Assembly (NCBI RefSeq): GCF_004342265.1
Contig: NZ_SMCS01000003.1
Location: 124,001 to 188,000 of the forward strand
Reading direction: 5' to 3'
Length of the DNA stretch: 64,000 nt
DNA from: Luteibacter rhizovicinus
GTDB lineage: Bacteria; Pseudomonadota; Gammaproteobacteria; Xanthomonadales; Rhodanobacteraceae
Made by a program: the position numbers and the translations under genes. Below, in pieces: positions 61,936-64,000 of the stretch. Numbering within the stretch: the stretch's first letter is position 1; each line of letters opens with the position of its first letter. The notes beneath the pieces are model-generated. The model saw only the letters and a list, made by a program, of their open reading frames with translations. It was not told where the DNA came from and did no database searches.

Positions 61936-63084
61936 ATGAAGATCACCCGCCTGACTACTTTTCTGGTGCCGCCGCGCTGGCTGTTCCTGCGTATCGACAC
62001 GGATGCGGGCTTGTGCGGCTGGGGCGAGCCGGTAGTGGAAGGTCGCGCGCATACCGTCGCCGCGGCGGTCGACGAGCTGTCCGATTATCTGATCGGCAAG
62101 GATCCGCGCAACATCGAGGACCTCTGGAACCTGATGTATCGCGGCGGCTTCTATCGTGGCGGCCCGGTACTGATGAGCGCGATCGCGGGCATCGACCAGG
62201 CGCTGTGGGACATCAAGGGCAAAGACCTGAACCAGCCGGCGCACGTGCTGCTTGGCGGCCCGGTGCGCGATCGCATCCGCGTGTACTCGTGGATCGGCGG
62301 CGATCGCCCGGCCGACACCGCCAAGGCGGCGAAGGATGCCGTGGCTCGCGGATTCACCGCCGTGAAAATGAATGCCACCGAGGAACTGCAGTACGTCGAT
62401 ACCTACGACAAGGTCGAACGCGTACTCGAAAACCTGCAAGCGGTGCGCGATGCGGTCGGACCGCACGTCGGCATCGGTCTGGATTTCCACGGCCGCGTGC
62501 ACAAGCCGATGGCCAAGGTGCTGATGCGCGAACTGGCGCCATTCAAACTGATGTTCATCGAGGAGCCGGTGCTCTCCGAGCATCTGGAATCGATTCCCGA
62601 ACTGGCTGCGATTTCACCCGCGCCTATCGCACTCGGCGAGCGGCTGTATTCGCGTTACGACTTCAAGCGCGTGCTGCAGATCGGTGGCGTGGACATCCTG
62701 CAGCCCGATCCCTCGCACGCCGGCGGCATCACCGAAACGCGCAAGATCGCCGCGATGGCCGAAGCGTACGACGTGGCCATCGCGCTGCACTGCCCGCTCG
62801 GCCCGATCGCGCTGGCGGCCAATCTGCAACTGGACGCGGTCTGCCATAACGCGTTCATCCAGGAGCAAAGCCTGGGTATCCACTACAACGCAGCCAACGA
62901 TCTGCTCGACTACGTTTCGGACCGCAGTGTCTTCACCTACGAGGATGGCTACGTCACCATTCCGCAGGGGCCGGGCCTGGGCATCACGGTGAACGAAGAG
63001 TACGTGGCCGAACGCGCCGCCGTCGGTCATCGCTGGCGTAACCCGGAGTGGCGCCATGCGGATGGCAGTGTGGCGGAGTGGTGA
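61936..63084 (+). CDS. dgoD: D-galactonate dehydratase
   Basis: The 382-residue enolase-superfamily enzyme matches DgoD in length and motifs: GWGEPVVEGRAHTVAAAVDE, MSAIAGIDQALWDIKGKDLN, the metal ligands in GIGLDFHGRVHKP, FIEEPVLSEH and ALGERLYSRYDFKRVL, and the catalytic His region DILQPDPSHAGGITETRKIA. It dehydrates D-galactonate to 2-keto-3-deoxy-galactonate (De Ley-Doudoroff-type route). It is downstream of a FadR-type regulator. The kinase and aldolase genes are not in this window. Confidence 0.93.
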   Translation: MKITRLTTFLVPPRWLFLRIDTDAGLCGWGEPVVEGRAHTVAAAVDELSDYLIGKDPRNIEDLWNLMYRGGFYRGGPVLMSAIAGIDQALWDIKGKDLNQPAHVLLGGPVRDRIRVYSWIGGDRPADTAKAAKDAVARGFTAVKMNATEELQYVDTYDKVERVLENLQAVRDAVGPHVGIGLDFHGRVHKPMAKVLMRELAPFKLMFIEEPVLSEHLESIPELAAISPAPIALGERLYSRYDFKRVLQIGGVDILQPDPSHAGGITETRKIAAMAEAYDVAIALHCPLGPIALAANLQLDAVCHNAFIQEQSLGIHYNAANDLLDYVSDRSVFTYEDGYVTIPQGPGLGITVNEEYVAERAAVGHRWRNPEWRHADGSVAEW

Positions 63085-63204
63085 TCGAAGCGACTTGCCA
63101 GTAAGCGTCGGCGACCTTCATTTCCGCCGTCTCTGCCTGCGCGCACTGCTGTCCGGAATAATCGATCCTCGGGTCGGAAGAATAAGCGACAGGCCCTGTC
63201 CCCT

Positions 63205-63700
63205 TCACCGTCGCTCCTGCGCAGGCAGGAGCCCAGTGCGATGCATGGGGTTGTCGCGATCACGCTCGATCAGCTCTTCGCCGTAGCGTCGTACATCGCA
63301 CAGATGCCTGCCGGATGGTGAGGCGTGCTGTGACGAAGAGCTGCAGTGTTGTGCTCTCAATAAATCGCATGCGTTTTTCGGATTAAGTCGAAAGCATCCG
63401 CTCGCCCTCATCGTCGTTCCGGCGCACGCCGGAACCCGCGTCGAGGCGGTCGGTGTTCGCGACAGCGATGGTCGCTTTCAAGCGGACGCCTCAGCGTTCG
63501 GGCTTGCCGCACGTGGTCGCTGCGGACCCCGGCGTACGCCGGGGTGACGATGAGGGAACGGCCACGGTTGGCACGCAGGCTTGTGTAGGGGTGTGCTCGA
63601 GCGCGATGTCCTCGAGGTTGCAGAAAGTGCTGAACCCACGTTATCGCGATAACCCCTTGCACCGCACCATATTCCTGCCTGCGCGGGAATGACGGTTAGG
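63205..63700. repeat. Nested inverted-repeat element of four palindromic units
   Basis: Four hairpin units lie in a 0.5 kb gene-free stretch. A (63213-63232) has arms GCTCCTGC/GCAGGAGC. B (63417-63434) has arms TTCCGGCG/CGCCGGAA. C (63526-63545) is ACCCCGGCGTACGCCGGGGT. D (63671-63690) has arms ATTCCTGC/GCGGGAAT. C is an inverted relative of B (both flanked outward by CCTCATCGTC). D is an inverted relative of A over about 50 bases. The order A-B-C'-D' is therefore a nested inverted repeat, like a REP/BIME-type or miniature mobile element. Confidence 0.75.
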
Positions 63701-63755
63701 TAATCGAACGAGTCATCCTGTCATCTACGACCGGATGACTCCCGAAGGCGGTCGC

Positions 63756-64000
63756 TCAGCGGCCGCCTTTTTTCTGTGCACCGACGCGCTCGAACACCAC
63801 GGCAGCAGCATCCAGATCGCCGCGCAGTTCGATATCGATACCGTGATGCTTCCAGTACGCTCCGCTGGCGACCGCCGGCGTACCTGCCGCGACTTTGCCG
63901 TGGATCAGTCGATAACGATACTGCGCCGCATCGTCCAGGCCTTGCAGATAAAGCGTGGGGTAAGCCAGCGCCTCCTGACCCTGGCGCAGGAAGGCGAACA
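63756..64000 (-). CDS. Alpha-galactosidase-like glycoside hydrolase, C-terminal end (partial)
   Basis: The minus strand reads openly from the window edge to a stop at 63756, giving FAFLRQGQEALAYPTLYLQG, YRYRLIHGKVAAGTPAVASG, AYWKHHGIDIELRGDLDAAA and VVFERVGAQKKGGR. The SGxYWxxHGIDIxLRGD pattern is the C-terminal beta-domain of GH36-type alpha-galactosidases. The catalytic part lies outside the window, so the substrate is uncertain. It would fit with galactose-derived D-galactonate catabolism next door. Confidence 0.6.
   Translation of the reverse strand, partial: FAFLRQGQEALAYPTLYLQGLDDAAQYRYRLIHGKVAAGTPAVASGAYWKHHGIDIELRGDLDAAAVVFERVGAQKKGGR

Noticed and set aside
63744-63775. GC-rich hairpin followed by T-run on the plus strand as a terminator for dgoD
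   Set aside because: It lies over 650 bases from dgoD, and the T-run is the complement of Lys codons at the end of the alpha-galactosidase-like gene.
1-64000. CRISPR arrays, rRNA and tRNA genes
   Set aside because: I looked for regularly spaced direct repeats and tRNA-like cloverleaf arms and saw none; short tRNA-like remnants cannot be fully excluded by eye.

Overview
The window looks like chromosome from a high-GC gammaproteobacterium of the Xanthomonadales. A Luteibacter/Dyella-type member of the Rhodanobacteraceae is my inference, from the TonB-receptor-linked glycan loci, the protein families and the GC-rich codon use. I saw no rRNA, tRNA or CRISPR array.

Layout. (1) 1-3.5 kb is an accessory, partly decayed segment: the end of an RHS polymorphic toxin whose tip carries an HEGIH metallopeptidase-like motif, a small secreted protein that may be its immunity partner, a frameshifted tyrosine recombinase that has lost catalytic residues, and about 1.2 kb with no recognisable gene. 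(2) 3.5-9.8 kb holds an HxlR-regulated redox pair, a multiply frameshifted pseudogene, yjdM, a ribbon-helix-helix (RHH) regulator paired with an uncharacterised protein, a SulP transporter and a YkgJ-type cysteine-cluster protein. (3) 9.9-17.4 kb is a mannose-glycan utilisation operon (TonB receptor, GH92 alpha-mannosidase, GH2 glycosidase) with two copies of a 14-bp palindrome upstream.

(4) 18.5-44.8 kb is the centrepiece: a 20-gene, mostly translationally coupled extracellular contractile injection system (eCIS) ending with its own sigma-54 activator. It encodes the sheath, a single inner-tube protein, the terminator (DUF4255/Afp16-type), the AAA+ ATPase (Afp15-type), tube-initiator, LysM, hub, spike, PAAR-like and gp25 proteins, two large baseplate proteins and two beta-helix fibre or tail-tip proteins. 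The ATPase group and the tube-initiator group are separated by a 73-residue protein and a 1188-residue eCIS-core (DUF4157) protein with an internal HNH-nuclease-like motif, the obvious cargo. A near-perfect sigma-54 promoter lies just upstream of the first gene, and the enhancer-binding protein encoded last in the cluster probably drives it. I could not identify a tape-measure gene.

(5) 44.8-50.8 kb is an acetolactate-synthase, short-chain dehydrogenase (SDR), hydrolase and LysR locus. Two intergenic regions share the same LysR box, 8-bp spacer and 16-17-bp promoter block, which suggests a two-promoter regulon. (6) 50.8-56.7 kb is a Zur-type zinc-starvation locus (ZrgA-like DUF2796, MacB-like ABC transporter, DUF3299 lipoprotein, CobW-family GTPase, divergent MerC protein) around a Zur-box-like palindrome. 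(7) 56.7-60.8 kb has two paralogous WD40-like (PD40) repeat proteins flanking a LytS/LytR-type two-component system. (8) 61-64 kb has a FadR-type regulator with D-galactonate dehydratase, a nested inverted-repeat element of about 0.5 kb, and the end of an alpha-galactosidase-like gene.
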